A stretch of DNA of 64,000 nt. Origin: Mesorhizobium tianshanense (lineage in GTDB: Bacteria > Pseudomonadota > Alphaproteobacteria > Rhizobiales > Rhizobiaceae). Positions within the stretch are counted from its first letter, which is position 1. The number at the start of each line of letters is the position of its first letter. The stretch lies in contig NZ_VLKT01000017.1 of assembly GCF_007830515.1 (NCBI RefSeq), forward strand, positions 62,001-126,000, written 5' to 3'. Positions 20,523 to 29,305 of this stretch are shown here, piece by piece. Under the pieces are notes generated by a model. It saw only the letters and a program-made list of their open reading frames with translations. It made no database searches and was not told where the DNA came from. Position numbers and translations under genes: made by a program.

Positions 20523-21449
20523 TCAGGCCCAGCCGTCGAAGAATTTTTCGCCGGCCTTGGCTCGCACGGTCCTGGCGGCATCCTCGCCGATGCGGGCGGC
20601 CTCCTGTGCCGGGCCTTGCGCCTTGACCTCATGGGATTGCGTGCCGTCCGGCGAGATGATCAGCCCGGCGAAGAAGACCGTTCCGCCCGATATCGTCGCA
20701 TGCCCGGCGATCGGCGTGCGGCACGACCCGTCGAGCGCCGCCAGGAAGGCGCGTTCGCAGGCCAGCGCCTGCCCGGTCGGTACGTCGTGGATCGCCGTCA
20801 GCATCCTTCCCACGTCGCGATCGCCGATGCGGCTTTCGATGCAGATGGCGCCTTGCCCCGGCGCCGGCGGAAAGATGTCGAGCGGCATCAGGTCGGTAAT
20901 GATATCTTCGAGCCCGAGCCGCTTCAGCCCGGCATAAGCGAGGATGGTGCCGTCGGCGACGCCCTCGTCCAGCTTGCGCAGCCGCGTCTGCACATTGCCG
21001 CGGAACATCACCACATCGAGGTCCGGCCGCATGCGCCGGATCAGCGCCTGACGCCTGAGCGACGACGAGCCGACCTTCGCGCCCTGCGGCAGTTCGGCGA
21101 TTGCTTTCGCCGCCTTGCCGACGAAAGCGTCGCGCGCGTCCTCGCGCGGCAGGAAGGCGGACAGTTCCAGTCCGTCGGGCAACACCGTCGGCATGTCCTT
21201 CGAGGAATGCACGGCGATGTCGATACGGCGCGCCAGCAGCGCTTCCTCGATCTCCTTGGTGAACAGTCCCTTGCCGCCGGCTTCCGACAGCGGCCGGTCC
21301 TGGATACGGTCGCCGCTGGTCGAGATGACGACCACTTCGAATGCCTGTTCCGGCATGCCGTGCGCGGCCATCAGCCGCGCCTGCGTTTCATGCGCCTGCG
21401 CCAGTGCCAGCGGGCTGCCGCGTGTTCCGATTTTCAAGGTTGTTTGCAT
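20523..21449 (-). CDS. hemC: porphobilinogen deaminase (hydroxymethylbilane synthase)
   Basis: A 308-residue enzyme that polymerises four porphobilinogens to hydroxymethylbilane. It covalently holds a dipyrromethane cofactor on Cys243 ([10 protein letters not shown]). The catalytic Asp85 is in [21 protein letters not shown] (7-19) and GSSSLRRQA (128-136) bind substrate carboxylates. The length is normal. It is divergent from tsaD, with 102 bases between start codons holding both promoters. Confidence 0.95.
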   Translation of the reverse strand: MQTTLKIGTRGSPLALAQAHETQARLMAAHGMPEQAFEVVVISTSGDRIQDRPLSEAGGKGLFTKEIEEALLARRIDIAVHSSKDMPTVLPDGLELSAFLPREDARDAFVGKAAKAIAELPQGAKVGSSSLRRQALIRRMRPDLDVVMFRGNVQTRLRKLDEGVADGTILAYAGLKRLGLEDIITDLMPLDIFPPAPGQGAICIESRIGDRDVGRMLTAIHDVPTGQALACERAFLAALDGSCRTPIAGHATISGGTVFFAGLIISPDGTQSHEVKAQGPAQEAARIGEDAARTVRAKAGEKFFDGWA

Positions 21450-21551
21450 GGCGCGCAGTCCGTGATAACCCCCGGCAGATTGAGGCCGTTTTCCGAGCTT
21501 TCTCCTAGCGGGGAAAGATCGGTTTGTACAATCTCTAGAGGCAGCGACGAA

Positions 21552-22640
21552 TTGATCCGCGTTCTGGGCATTGAGACGAGTTGCGACGAGACAGCCGCCA
21601 GCGTGGTGGCGCTGGACGGTGATTCAACGCCCAGGATCTTGTCCGATATCGTGCTCAGCCAGATCGAGGAGCATGCCGCCTTCGGCGGCGTCGTGCCGGA
21701 GATCGCCGCGCGCGCCCATGTCGAGGCACTGGATGGCATCATCGAGGCAGCGCTTGCCGATTCGGGCGTCGATCTCGCCGACATCGACGCGATTGCCGCA
21801 ACAGCCGGCCCCGGCCTGGTCGGCGGGCTGATCGTCGGGCTGATGACGGCGAAAGCCATTGCCGCGGCCGCGAACAAGCCGCTGATCGCCATCAACCACC
21901 TCGAAGGCCATGCGCTGACCGCGCGGCTGACCGACGGGCTCGATTTTCCCTACCTCCTGCTGCTGGTTTCCGGCGGCCACACGCAGATCGTGGCGGTGCG
22001 CGGCGTCGGCGACTACCAGCGCTGGGCGACGACCATCGACGATGCGCTCGGCGAAGCCTTCGACAAGACGGCCAAGATGCTCGGCCTGCCCTATCCCGGT
22101 GGGCCGAATGTCGAGAAGGCAGCGGCAGACGGCGATGCCACGCGCTTCGCCTTCCCGCGCCCGATGAAAGGCTCGGCGCAGCCGGATTTCTCCTTTTCCG
22201 GGCTGAAGACCGCCGTGCGCCAGGCAGCGACGGCCATTGCCCCGTTGAGCGACCAGGACGTCGCCGACATCTGCGCCTCGTTCCAGGCGGCGGTGGCGGA
22301 TGCACTGGATGACCGTGTCTCGAGAGCGCTGAACCGATTCCGTCAGGAGTTTCCGGGCGAGGTGGAACCTGCGCTCGTTGTCGCTGGCGGCGTCGCCGCC
22401 AACCGGACGATCAAGGCGACACTGGAAGCCCTGTGCGAGAAAGCCGGTTTTGCCTTTGTCGCGCCGCCGCTCAAACTCTGCACCGACAATGCGGCGATGA
22501 TCGCCTGGGCCGGCATCGAAAGGCTGCGCGCCGGCATATCAGGTGAGAACACCGCCGATTTCGTGCCGCGCTCGCGCTGGCCGCTGGACAGCATCTCCGC
22601 CCCGATGGTCGGTTCGGGCCGGCGTGGGGCCAAGGCATGA
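21552..22640 (+). CDS. tsaD: tRNA N6-adenosine threonylcarbamoyltransferase
   Basis: A 362-residue Kae1/TsaD enzyme that transfers the threonylcarbamoyl group to A37 of ANN-decoding tRNAs, working with TsaB/TsaE. It starts at TTG 21552 (reading [18 protein letters not shown]); no ATG exists near the conserved N-terminus. The metal-binding motif NHLEGH gives His116 and His120. LVSGGHTQ and GVAANR complete the ASKHA fold, and [11 protein letters not shown] carries the metal Asp. It overlaps gpsA by 4 bases (ATGA), a common pairing in this order of bacteria. Confidence 0.94.
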   Translation: MIRVLGIETSCDETAASVVALDGDSTPRILSDIVLSQIEEHAAFGGVVPEIAARAHVEALDGIIEAALADSGVDLADIDAIAATAGPGLVGGLIVGLMTAKAIAAAANKPLIAINHLEGHALTARLTDGLDFPYLLLLVSGGHTQIVAVRGVGDYQRWATTIDDALGEAFDKTAKMLGLPYPGGPNVEKAAADGDATRFAFPRPMKGSAQPDFSFSGLKTAVRQAATAIAPLSDQDVADICASFQAAVADALDDRVSRALNRFRQEFPGEVEPALVVAGGVAANRTIKATLEALCEKAGFAFVAPPLKLCTDNAAMIAWAGIERLRAGISGENTADFVPRSRWPLDSISAPMVGSGRRGAKA

Positions 22641-23650
22641 CCGGCGGCGATGTGAGCAAGGCCACGAGCGGCTGGCGCGTCGCGGTTCTTGGCGGTGGCG
22701 CCTGGGGCACGGCGCTGGCGCTGGCCATGCTGCGCGCCGGCCATTCGGTCCGGCTGTTCGCGCGCGACCAGGAGACTGTTGAAGCGATCGGTCGCGGCGA
22801 AAATCCGCGCTATCTGCCCGGCATCGCGCTCGAGCCCGGCATCGACGCGACAAGCGATATCAAAGTGGCTCTTGCCGATGCGGACTGCGTGCTGGCGGTG
22901 GTTCCGGCACAGTCGCTGCGCGCCATGCTGACGGCGGCAAAAACCCATATGCCGAAGGGCGTCCCGCTGGTTCTCTGCGCCAAGGGCATCGAGCGTGACA
23001 CCGGCGCATTGCTGTCGGCGATCGCTAGGGAGATCCTGCCCAAAAATCCGGTCGCCGCCCTGTCCGGCCCGAGCTTCGCCACCGACGTCGCAAGGGGTCT
23101 GCCGACGGCCGTGGTGGTCGCCGCCCGCGGCGAGGGCCTGGCGGCGGACCTTGCCGCCCGCTTTTCGGCCGAGAACCTGCGCTGCTATTCGAGCGATGAT
23201 CTCATCGGCGTCGAGATCGGCGGCGCGCTGAAGAACGTCTTCGCCATCGCCGGCGGCGCCATCACCGGCGCTGGACTCGGCGCCAGTGCCCAAGCCGCGA
23301 TGGTGACGCGCGGCTTCGTCGAATTGCGCCGCGTCGGCGCTGCATTTGGCGCAAAGCCGGAGACATTGATGGGGCTTTCCGGTCTCGGCGACCTGCTGCT
23401 CACCTGCTCGTCCGCCCAGTCGCGCAATTTCGCCTATGGGCTGGCGCTGGGGCAAGGCAAGCCGCTTGCCGGCCTGCCGCTGGCCGAAGGCGTGCCGACG
23501 GCGGCGATCGCCGCCCGCATCGTCACCGAACGCCGGATCGACGCGCCGATCATCACCGCCGTTGCTGCCATACTGGACGGCACGATCACCATCCGCCAGG
23601 CTGTGTCGGCATTGATGACTAGGCCGCTGAAGACCGAAACCGACGTGTAA
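22637..23650 (+). CDS. gpsA: glycerol-3-phosphate dehydrogenase [NAD(P)+]
   Basis: A 337-residue cytosolic enzyme that reduces dihydroxyacetone phosphate to sn-glycerol 3-phosphate for phospholipid synthesis. The cofactor motif GGGAWG is at 19-24. [10 protein letters not shown] and the catalytic Lys region [11 protein letters not shown] (about 195-205) are present, followed by [13 protein letters not shown]. The start overlaps the tsaD stop, so the two are translationally coupled. Confidence 0.95.
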   Translation: MTGGDVSKATSGWRVAVLGGGAWGTALALAMLRAGHSVRLFARDQETVEAIGRGENPRYLPGIALEPGIDATSDIKVALADADCVLAVVPAQSLRAMLTAAKTHMPKGVPLVLCAKGIERDTGALLSAIAREILPKNPVAALSGPSFATDVARGLPTAVVVAARGEGLAADLAARFSAENLRCYSSDDLIGVEIGGALKNVFAIAGGAITGAGLGASAQAAMVTRGFVELRRVGAAFGAKPETLMGLSGLGDLLLTCSSAQSRNFAYGLALGQGKPLAGLPLAEGVPTAAIAARIVTERRIDAPIITAVAAILDGTITIRQAVSALMTRPLKTETDV

Positions 23651-23675
23651 CCTCGACCAATCCGGAGATGGAAAG

Positions 23676-23972
23676 ATGCTGTTTGCACTGATTTGCAAGG
23701 ATAAGCCTGGAAGCCTGCAGGTGCGGCTCGATACGCGGCCCGAGCATGTTGCCTTCCTGGAAGGATTGAACGGCGAGAAGAAACTGGCTTTCGCCGGCCC
23801 GTTCCTCGATGCCGGCGGCAAGCCGAACGGCAGCCTCGTCGTGGTCGAGGCGCCCGATCCGGCCGCGGCAAAAGCCCTGTCGGCGGCGGACCCCTACGCC
23901 AAGGCCGGGCTGTTCGAAAGCGTCGAAATCCGGCAATGGAACTGGACCTTCAACAAGCCGGCTGCTAGCTAA
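23676..23972 (+). CDS. YciI family protein
   Basis: A 98-residue protein of the YciI/YCII dimeric ferredoxin-like fold. It has the conserved N-terminus MLFALICKDKPGSLQVRLDTRPEH and the central FAGPFLDAGGKPNGSLVVVEA. The conserved His and Asp positions suggest a small acid-base enzyme, but no reaction is known for the family. It lies 25 bases after gpsA and 26 before the EVE gene, so it is probably part of the same operon. Confidence 0.88.
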   Translation: MLFALICKDKPGSLQVRLDTRPEHVAFLEGLNGEKKLAFAGPFLDAGGKPNGSLVVVEAPDPAAAKALSAADPYAKAGLFESVEIRQWNWTFNKPAAS

Positions 23973-23998
23973 TTCCGGCTGCCAGGAGGAGCAAAACA

Positions 23999-24424
23999 AT
24001 GAACTACTGGCTGTTCAAATCGGAACCCTCGGTCTTCTCCTTCGAGGCGCTGAAGGCGAAGGGCAAGGCCGGCACGCAATGGGACGGTGTGCGCAACTAT
24101 GCGGCGCGCAACAACATGAAGGCGATGCAGATCGGCGATCTCGGCTTCTTCTACCATTCCAACGACGGGCTCGACGTGGTCGGCATCGCCGAGGTCTGCG
24201 CGCTGGCCCATCAGGACACCACCACTGACGATCCACGCTGGGAATGCGTCGATATCCGCGCCGTCAAGGATGTGCCGAAGCCGGTGACGCTGGAACAGGT
24301 CAAGGCCAATCCCAAGCTTGCCGACATGGCGCTGGTCCGGCTCGGACGGCTTTCCGTGCAGCCGGTGACGCCGGCCGAATGGAAAGAGGTCTGCCGCATG
24401 GGCGGCCTGACGCCGGCTCCGTGA
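23999..24424 (+). CDS. EVE domain-containing protein
   Basis: A 141-residue single-domain EVE protein of the PUA-like superfamily. These domains bind modified bases in DNA or RNA in an aromatic cage. Diagnostic segments are YWLFKSEP at the N-terminus, WDGVRNYAARNNMKAMQIGDLGFFYHS (about 30-56) and the W-rich middle. A role in reading modified nucleic acid is inferred from the family. The neighbouring tsaD modifies tRNA, which makes an RNA role attractive but unproven. The gene's stop overlaps the next start. Confidence 0.9.
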   Translation: MNYWLFKSEPSVFSFEALKAKGKAGTQWDGVRNYAARNNMKAMQIGDLGFFYHSNDGLDVVGIAEVCALAHQDTTTDDPRWECVDIRAVKDVPKPVTLEQVKANPKLADMALVRLGRLSVQPVTPAEWKEVCRMGGLTPAP

Positions 24425-25077
24425 CGGCGCTGACGCCAAACAGCGCGAAAAACTTCATCCTCGACAACACGGTGCTGATGGCGCCGCCGCATGTGCCGGA
24501 GATCCTGCTGCATCTGGCCGACGAGGCGCATGAATTGTGGCAGCGGACCGAGGACGAGCTGGCCGAAATCGGCCTGCCGCCGCCCTTCTGGGCCTTCGCC
24601 TGGGCCGGCGGCCAGGGTCTTTCCCGCTACATCCTCGACAATCCGTCTGACGTGCACGGCAAGCGCGTGCTCGACTTCGCCTCCGGTTCCGGCCTTGTCG
24701 CCATTGCAGCAGTGAAGGCCGGCGCGGCAGAGGTGATCGCCGCCGACATCGACCCGTTCTGCGCGACAGCGATCCGCCTCAATGCCGAGGCCAATGGTGT
24801 CGGGATAGAGTTTCTGAGTACCGACTGCATCGGAACCGATGCCGGCTGGGATGTGGTTCTGGCCGGCGACGTCTTCTACGACAGGTCCTTCGCCGACAGG
24901 CTGATGCCGTGGTTCGCAATGCTGAAGGCGCGCGGCGCCGACATCCTAGTCGGCGATCCCGGCCGCTCCTACATGCCGAAAGCAGGGCTGCAGCCGCTTG
25001 CCGTCTACGAGGTGGCGGTAACCAGGGAGCTGGAAGATTCCCTGGTCAAGCGCACCACCGTCTGGCGCTTTGCTTGA
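24421..25077 (+). CDS. class I SAM-dependent methyltransferase, ETFB-lysine methyltransferase (METTL20)-like
   Basis: A 218-residue methyltransferase. The start is GTG at 24421, overlapping the EVE stop by four bases (GTGA). The SAM site is VLDFASGSGLVAIAA (about 80-94), with AADIDPFC as the acidic loop. The N-terminal FILDNTVLMAPPHVPEILLHLA and LPPPFWAFAWAGGQ match the family whose human and alphaproteobacterial members methylate lysines of the electron-transfer flavoprotein beta subunit. The target here is inferred from the family only. Confidence 0.83.
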   Translation: MTALTPNSAKNFILDNTVLMAPPHVPEILLHLADEAHELWQRTEDELAEIGLPPPFWAFAWAGGQGLSRYILDNPSDVHGKRVLDFASGSGLVAIAAVKAGAAEVIAADIDPFCATAIRLNAEANGVGIEFLSTDCIGTDAGWDVVLAGDVFYDRSFADRLMPWFAMLKARGADILVGDPGRSYMPKAGLQPLAVYEVAVTRELEDSLVKRTTVWRFA

Positions 25078-25124
25078 CGGCACCGCCGAACCGGCGTTCC
25101 ATCGCGCTTCGATTTTGAGAATAC

Positions 25125-25169
25125 GCATGTCGTAGTCCCAAACCCGCTTGGCACTTTTGGGCGACATGC
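25125..25169. repeat. palindromic intergenic repeat, GCATGTCG family, copy 1
   Basis: A 45-bp imperfect palindrome beginning GCATGTCG and ending CGACATGC, with inner CCCAAA/TTTTGGG arms. It lies between the methyltransferase and DUF1761 genes. In reverse complement it matches the copy at 39458-39503 over most of its length. A partial copy (GTGCATGTCACCCAAAAG) begins near 25611. It is probably a short mobile or structural repeat; no coding content. Confidence 0.7.
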
Positions 25170-25187
25170 TTCCGGGGAGGAAAATGC

Positions 25188-25604
25188 ATGGATTTTTCAG
25201 CGGTGAACTGGCTGGCGGTTGTCGTCGCCGTCGTGGTGGCGTGGTTGTTCGGCGCCGCCTGGTACATGGCCTTGAGCAAGCTGTGGCTCAAGGCCGCCAA
25301 GCTTGATCCTGCGACCATGAATAAATCGCCGCTGCCCTTCGTCATCAGCTTCATCGCGGAACTTGTCATGGCGTTGGTCATGTCGCTGGTCATCGGCGCC
25401 ATGACCGGTGGCGAACCGAGCCTCCTTGCCGGACTGGTCTTCGGCTTCGTTCTCTGGCTCGGATTCGTCGCCACGACGCTATCCGTCAATCATCGCTACG
25501 AAGGTTTCGGCTGGGACCTGACCGTCATAGACTGCGGCCACTGGCTTGGCGTGCTGCTTATCATCGGCGCGGTGATCGGCTGGTTCGGAGCAGCGGCAGT
25601 CTGA
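25188..25604 (+). CDS. DUF1761 domain-containing membrane protein
   Basis: A 138-residue inner-membrane protein with four hydrophobic helices. The N-terminus VNWLAVVVAVVVAWLFGAAW and the motif WYMALSKLWLKAA match DUF1761. Function is unknown. A GGGGAGG ribosome site is present. The gene stands between two repeat copies and looks monocistronic. Confidence 0.85.
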   Translation: MDFSAVNWLAVVVAVVVAWLFGAAWYMALSKLWLKAAKLDPATMNKSPLPFVISFIAELVMALVMSLVIGAMTGGEPSLLAGLVFGFVLWLGFVATTLSVNHRYEGFGWDLTVIDCGHWLGVLLIIGAVIGWFGAAAV

Positions 25605-25662
25605 GTCAGTGCATGTCACCCAAAAGCACGCCTTCGAACACCCCGTGTAAGTGTTCGCCAAA

Positions 25663-26583
25663 TCACGTCGGCGTCTTCGTGACTTCGTTGAGAAGCCATT
25701 CGCGAAAGGCGACGATGCGAGGCTCATCGGCGACGCTCTTGGGGTAGACCAGGAAATAGGCGAATTCGGGCGCCACCTTCATGCCCAGTTCAAAGGGACG
25801 CACCAGCCTGCCCTCGGAAAGGTCGTTTGCCACCATGGCGAAATCGGCGAGCGCGACGGCATTGCCGTCGAGTGCAGCCTGAACGACATCCGAGGACGTG
25901 CCGAAGACGAGCGTTCGGCTGTCGTCGAAATCGTCGACGCCGGCCGCCGCCATCCACATGCGCCAGTTCGGCCACGTCACGCCCTGTCGCGCCCACTCGA
26001 TATGGGCGAGCGTGTGATGGAACAGGTCGCGCGGCTCCTTCAGCGGCGGCCCCGCCCGCAGTAACGCCGGACTGCAGACAGGAACGATGACGTTGTCGAA
26101 CAGCCGGTGGGCGCAAAGGCCCGGATATTTTCCGGCGCCGAAACGGATGCCGACATCGACGTCGTCCAGGTCGAAATCGCGCAATTCGGAGGCTATGTCG
26201 AAGCGGAGCTCGACACCGGGTTGATGCTTGCGAAAGTCGTCGACGCGCCGCATCAGCCATTTTGTCGCGAACTGGGCATCGAGGGTCACTTTCAGCAGCG
26301 ACGTTCCGCGCGCTGTCTTGTGCGCCCGTGAAACGGCACGGCCGAGCAGGTCGAGCGCGTCGGTCGCGGCCTCGAACAGCACCGCGCCCGCTTCGGTCAG
26401 CCGGATGGTGCGGCTGGTGCGCGTGAAGAGCACGATGCCGAGTTGATCCTCGATTTCCTTGATCCGGTGGCTGACCGCGGCCGGCGTCAGGCCGAGCTCG
26501 TCGGCGGCGCGGGTGAAATTGAGGTGCCGGGCGGCTGCTTCCAGCGTCCTCAAGGCACGGGTTCCGGGCAGCAGGCGGGCCAT
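25663..26583 (-). CDS. LysR-family transcriptional regulator (GcvA-like)
   Basis: A 306-residue LysR-type regulator. The start at 26583 is chosen because the family's first helix (LLPGTRALRTLEAAARHLNF) follows directly; a 33-codon upstream extension is unlikely. The HTH spans about 12-65 and includes TRAADELGLTPAAVSHRI. The effector domain follows. It is divergent from a DUF1127 gene and may regulate it. LysR dimers usually bind T-N11-A sites, and the 164-bp gap is AT-rich enough to hold one. Confidence 0.87.
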   Translation of the reverse strand: MARLLPGTRALRTLEAAARHLNFTRAADELGLTPAAVSHRIKEIEDQLGIVLFTRTSRTIRLTEAGAVLFEAATDALDLLGRAVSRAHKTARGTSLLKVTLDAQFATKWLMRRVDDFRKHQPGVELRFDIASELRDFDLDDVDVGIRFGAGKYPGLCAHRLFDNVIVPVCSPALLRAGPPLKEPRDLFHHTLAHIEWARQGVTWPNWRMWMAAAGVDDFDDSRTLVFGTSSDVVQAALDGNAVALADFAMVANDLSEGRLVRPFELGMKVAPEFAYFLVYPKSVADEPRIVAFREWLLNEVTKTPT

Positions 26584-26747
26584 CAGCGCGGAATGACTTT
26601 TGGCAGGATCATTGCTCTCGATCCACAAATAAAACTTGATGATTGAGAAAAAACTACTCGTTTCCCCCTTAAATTTCAATCCGGCATAATGGGATCATCG
26701 ATAAACCATCAAACCGGACTTGATGTTCGGATAGAAGGAGTCACGTC

Positions 26748-26993
26748 ATGTCCCACATCGTCTTGAAGTCTCCGGCCACCGGGCCAATCTGGCTGCGGGC
26801 GGCAATTGAGTGGTTCCACCACGCGAAAATCGCGCTCCATCTCCCGCATGAGCTTCCGCATGAAAACGTCGAGGATCTTTCGGATCGCCAATTGCGCGAC
26901 ATCGGCGCCGAACGAAAGGATGTCGCGCGTGCGACGGACCGGGAACTCGGCCGGCTGGGTCTGCTCGACATCGGCTGGCAGCGGCCGAGGTAG
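26748..26993 (+). CDS. DUF1127 domain-containing small protein
   Basis: An 81-residue protein whose C-terminal half has the DUF1127 pattern: VEDLSDRQLRDIGAERKDVARA near 46-67. In alphaproteobacteria DUF1127 proteins are small, Arg-rich and linked to phosphate, carbon and RNA metabolism in several studies. The longer N-terminus is less conserved. It is divergent from a LysR gene. A G-rich/T-rich hairpin follows the stop. Confidence 0.83.
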   Translation: MSHIVLKSPATGPIWLRAAIEWFHHAKIALHLPHELPHENVEDLSDRQLRDIGAERKDVARATDRELGRLGLLDIGWQRPR

Positions 26994-27092
26994 GGGAGTA
27001 GGGGAAGCTAAGCGGCGCGTTCGCGCAATCTTACCGACACTTGCTATTCCCCTATTCCCTATTCCCCTATTCCCCTATTCCCTTACTCCCTA
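26989..27092. repeat. TAGGGGA-type simple repeat forming an inverted pair
   Basis: Just after the DUF1127 stop is TAGGGGAGTAGGGGAA (about 26991-27007). From about 27044 to 27092 the complementary motif TATTCCCC recurs about five times with small variants. The two blocks can pair as a long stem around a 37-base loop. It sits between convergent genes and may terminate transcription in both directions. It is not CRISPR: there are no spacers. Confidence 0.7.
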
Positions 27093-27605
27093 CCTCACCA
27101 CCCTCACCACCGTCCGATCCGACAGCAGCGGCAACAGCCGGGCCATCGTGCGTGCCGTCACCGCCACACAACCTTGCGTTGGCGTGAAGCCGGGGCGCGC
27201 GAGATGAAAGAAGATGGCGCTGCCGCGCCCGCGGCGACGCGGCGAAATGTTCCAGTCGAGCACCAGGCAGGCATCATAGAGCCGGTCGGCGCGCAGCATC
27301 CGCTCGTGGCTGGCGCCATAGGGAATCCTGACCGGACGATTGTAGTTGCGATCATCAGGCACTTCGCACCAGCCGAGATCGGGGCCGATCGGCGCCATCT
27401 CCAGCCGGGTTTTGCGGCCGCCGGAAAAATGATCGCTACGGAAATACCCCGACAGGATCCGCATCGAACCAAGCGGCGTGGCACCGTCGCCTTCGCGTTT
27501 GCCGGCCGATATGCCGCCGCGTCCCAGCGCACATGAAAACACCAGTCCGCCGGCCTGCAGGAGCCCTTGGCTGGCCTGGCCGGGCCTGGCGCGCACCGTG
27601 AGCAC
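27090..27605 (-). CDS. L,D-transpeptidase (YkuD domain) family protein
   Basis: A 171-residue YkuD-domain protein with the start placed at GTG 27605 (AGGG 6 bases upstream). A longer frame back to 27686 exists but has a Lys/Arg-rich leader unlike the family. The catalytic segment is HLARPGFTPTQGCVAV near the C-terminus; the Cys of GCVAV is the nucleophile, with the upstream His. It belongs to the short group (GREGDGATP-like: here KREGDGATPLGSM). No classical signal peptide is seen, so its site of action is uncertain. Confidence 0.8.
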   Translation of the reverse strand: MLTVRARPGQASQGLLQAGGLVFSCALGRGGISAGKREGDGATPLGSMRILSGYFRSDHFSGGRKTRLEMAPIGPDLGWCEVPDDRNYNRPVRIPYGASHERMLRADRLYDACLVLDWNISPRRRGRGSAIFFHLARPGFTPTQGCVAVTARTMARLLPLLSDRTVVRVVR

Positions 27606-27770
27606 ACGAAGCCCTTTTCGCAAAAATGCGCTCGCCTCATTGCGCGCGCGTTTTTTCTTGTATGATCGTGCCACGGAACAAATCACTGTGATCGGCTGTT
27701 GTGCCGGTCAGCTTCCGCATAAACAGGTAGCGGTCAACTGAATTTTCTTTTCAAAACAACGGATTGATCC

Positions 27771-28454
27771 ATGACTTCACGCACCATTCTGATCGTCGAT
27801 GACGATGACGACCTGCGCGGCACACTCGTCGAGCAATTGTCTCTCTACGAGGAATTTGACGTCCTGCAGGAATCAAACGCCGCCAAAGGCGTCGCCGCGG
27901 CACGCGGCGGCCTCGTCGACCTGCTCATTATGGATGTCGGTCTGCCTGACATGGACGGCCGGGAGGCGGTGAAGATCCTGCGCAAGGGCGGCTACAAGTC
28001 GCCCATCATCATGCTGACCGGACACGACACCGATTCGGACACGATTCTCGGCCTCGAAGCCGGCGCCAACGACTATGTGACCAAGCCGTTCCGTTTCGCG
28101 GTTCTTTTGGCCCGCATCCGTGCGCAGCTTCGCCAGCATGAGCAGAGCGAAGACGCCACCTTTTCGGTCGGCCCCTACACTTTCAAGCCCAGCCAGAAGC
28201 TTCTGATCGACCAGCGCGGCGCCAAGGTGCGGCTGACCGAGAAGGAGGCCTCGATCATCAAATATCTCTACCGCGCCGACCAGAAGGTAGTGACGCGCGA
28301 CGTGCTGCTCGAAGAAGTGTGGGGCTACAATTCCGGCGTCACCACGCACACGCTGGAAACTCACGTCTACCGGCTGCGCCAGAAGATCGAGCGCGATCCT
28401 TCCAATGCGGAAATTCTTGTGACAGAAAGCGGCGGCTACAAGCTGGTTCCTTAA
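27771..28454 (+). CDS. cenR: OmpR-family response regulator, CenR-like
   Basis: A 227-residue two-component regulator. The receiver domain (1 to about 120) has the acidic pocket VDDDDD (10-15), phospho-acceptor Asp near 56 in LIMDVGLPDMDG, and the Lys in YVTKPF. A winged-helix domain (about 130-227) follows with KEASIIKYLYRADQ and THTLETHVYRLRQKIE. The overall sequence resembles alphaproteobacterial CenR, a regulator of cell-envelope genes; this naming rests on recollection of the family. No histidine kinase gene is adjacent. Confidence 0.85.
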   Translation: MTSRTILIVDDDDDLRGTLVEQLSLYEEFDVLQESNAAKGVAAARGGLVDLLIMDVGLPDMDGREAVKILRKGGYKSPIIMLTGHDTDSDTILGLEAGANDYVTKPFRFAVLLARIRAQLRQHEQSEDATFSVGPYTFKPSQKLLIDQRGAKVRLTEKEASIIKYLYRADQKVVTRDVLLEEVWGYNSGVTTHTLETHVYRLRQKIERDPSNAEILVTESGGYKLVP

Positions 28455-28605
28455 ACATTTCATTATCCAATGAGCGGTCGGGGCGGGACCGCTTTCGGGT
28501 GCGGTCCTGAGACTGGAGGTGGTTCTGGACCGAACTGACGCATCGGCCCAAAGATCGGAATCGATTTTTGGAAAGCACGATGCGTCGATTCAAAGTGTTA
28601 GAGTG

Positions 28606-28637
28606 TCCTTTGCGCGTCCAAGCCGCGCGGCGCTCTA
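28606..28637. repeat. palindromic intergenic repeat, CCTTTG-GCGTCC family, copy 1
   Basis: A 32-bp GC-rich sequence beginning CCTTTGCGCGTCCAA and ending GCGCTCTAA, part of a larger imperfect palindrome that starts with TTAGAG at 28597. A closely related sequence occurs in reverse complement at 34158-34189. It lies upstream of the cyclic-nucleotide-binding gene. Confidence 0.6.
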
Positions 28638-28675
28638 AGGGAGGGATTGGACTGACCGTTCGGGGACATAGCTAG

Positions 28676-29131
28676 ATGGCGCTGGATGACGACATCCGCA
28701 TCCTGTCCACCGTGAGGCTCTTCGAGGGCTTCACGCAGGAACAGTTGCGTTTGCTCGCCTTCGGCGCGGAAACCACCGAGCTGCAGGCCGACCACAAGCT
28801 TTACCGCGAGGACGACGAGGCCGATTGCGCCTATATCGTGGTCAGCGGGCGCATCGTCCTCTATCGCGAGCAGGATGGCGACCGCATCCCGATAGGCACG
28901 GCCGGCCCCGGTACCATGTTGAGCGAACTGGCGCTGATCGCCGACACCAACCGGCTGACCAGCGCATCCGCCGCGATCGATTCGGAAGTGCTGCGGCTCA
29001 GCCGCAAGATGTTCCGCCGCATCCTGGAGGAATATCCCGATATCGCTGTCCATCTGCACCAGCGCATCTCCGAGGATTTTCAGGCGATGATCCGCCGCAT
29101 CGAGAAGCTGGCGCCGCGTTTCGAGACCTGA
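28676..29131 (+). CDS. cyclic nucleotide-binding domain protein without a DNA-binding domain
   Basis: A 151-residue protein consisting almost wholly of a Crp-like cNMP-binding beta-barrel (about 12-125). The segment PIGTAGPGTMLSELALIADTNRLTSA corresponds to the phosphate-binding cassette, but the usual Arg-Ser/Thr-Ala ends as LTSA rather than RSAT, so cNMP binding is uncertain. There is no HTH. It may act as a stand-alone sensor or a partner subunit. It follows the cenR-like gene by 221 bases. Confidence 0.83.
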   Translation: MALDDDIRILSTVRLFEGFTQEQLRLLAFGAETTELQADHKLYREDDEADCAYIVVSGRIVLYREQDGDRIPIGTAGPGTMLSELALIADTNRLTSASAAIDSEVLRLSRKMFRRILEEYPDIAVHLHQRISEDFQAMIRRIEKLAPRFET

Positions 29132-29305
29132 GTGGGCGGTATCTTCCGTACGCCGGAGGGACAGCGCCGGACAGCGCCCCCTCTGTCCCGCTGGCATCTC
29201 GCAAGATTGCACCGTTGCGGCGCTCAAAAGGAACGGCATGGATCCTCGGGTCTACGCGGTTCGCTTCGCTCCCGCTCCGCCCGAGGACGACGAAGCCGTG
29301 GAGGC

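Noticed and set aside
20319..21551. Long N-terminal extension of tsaD (773-residue frame)
   Set aside because: It is antisense to hemD and hemC; TsaD proteins begin at the [13 protein letters not shown] segment.
27044..27092. Tandem TATTCCCC array as a CRISPR
   Set aside because: Units are contiguous, 7-8 bp, with no unique spacers and no cas genes; it is a simple repeat.
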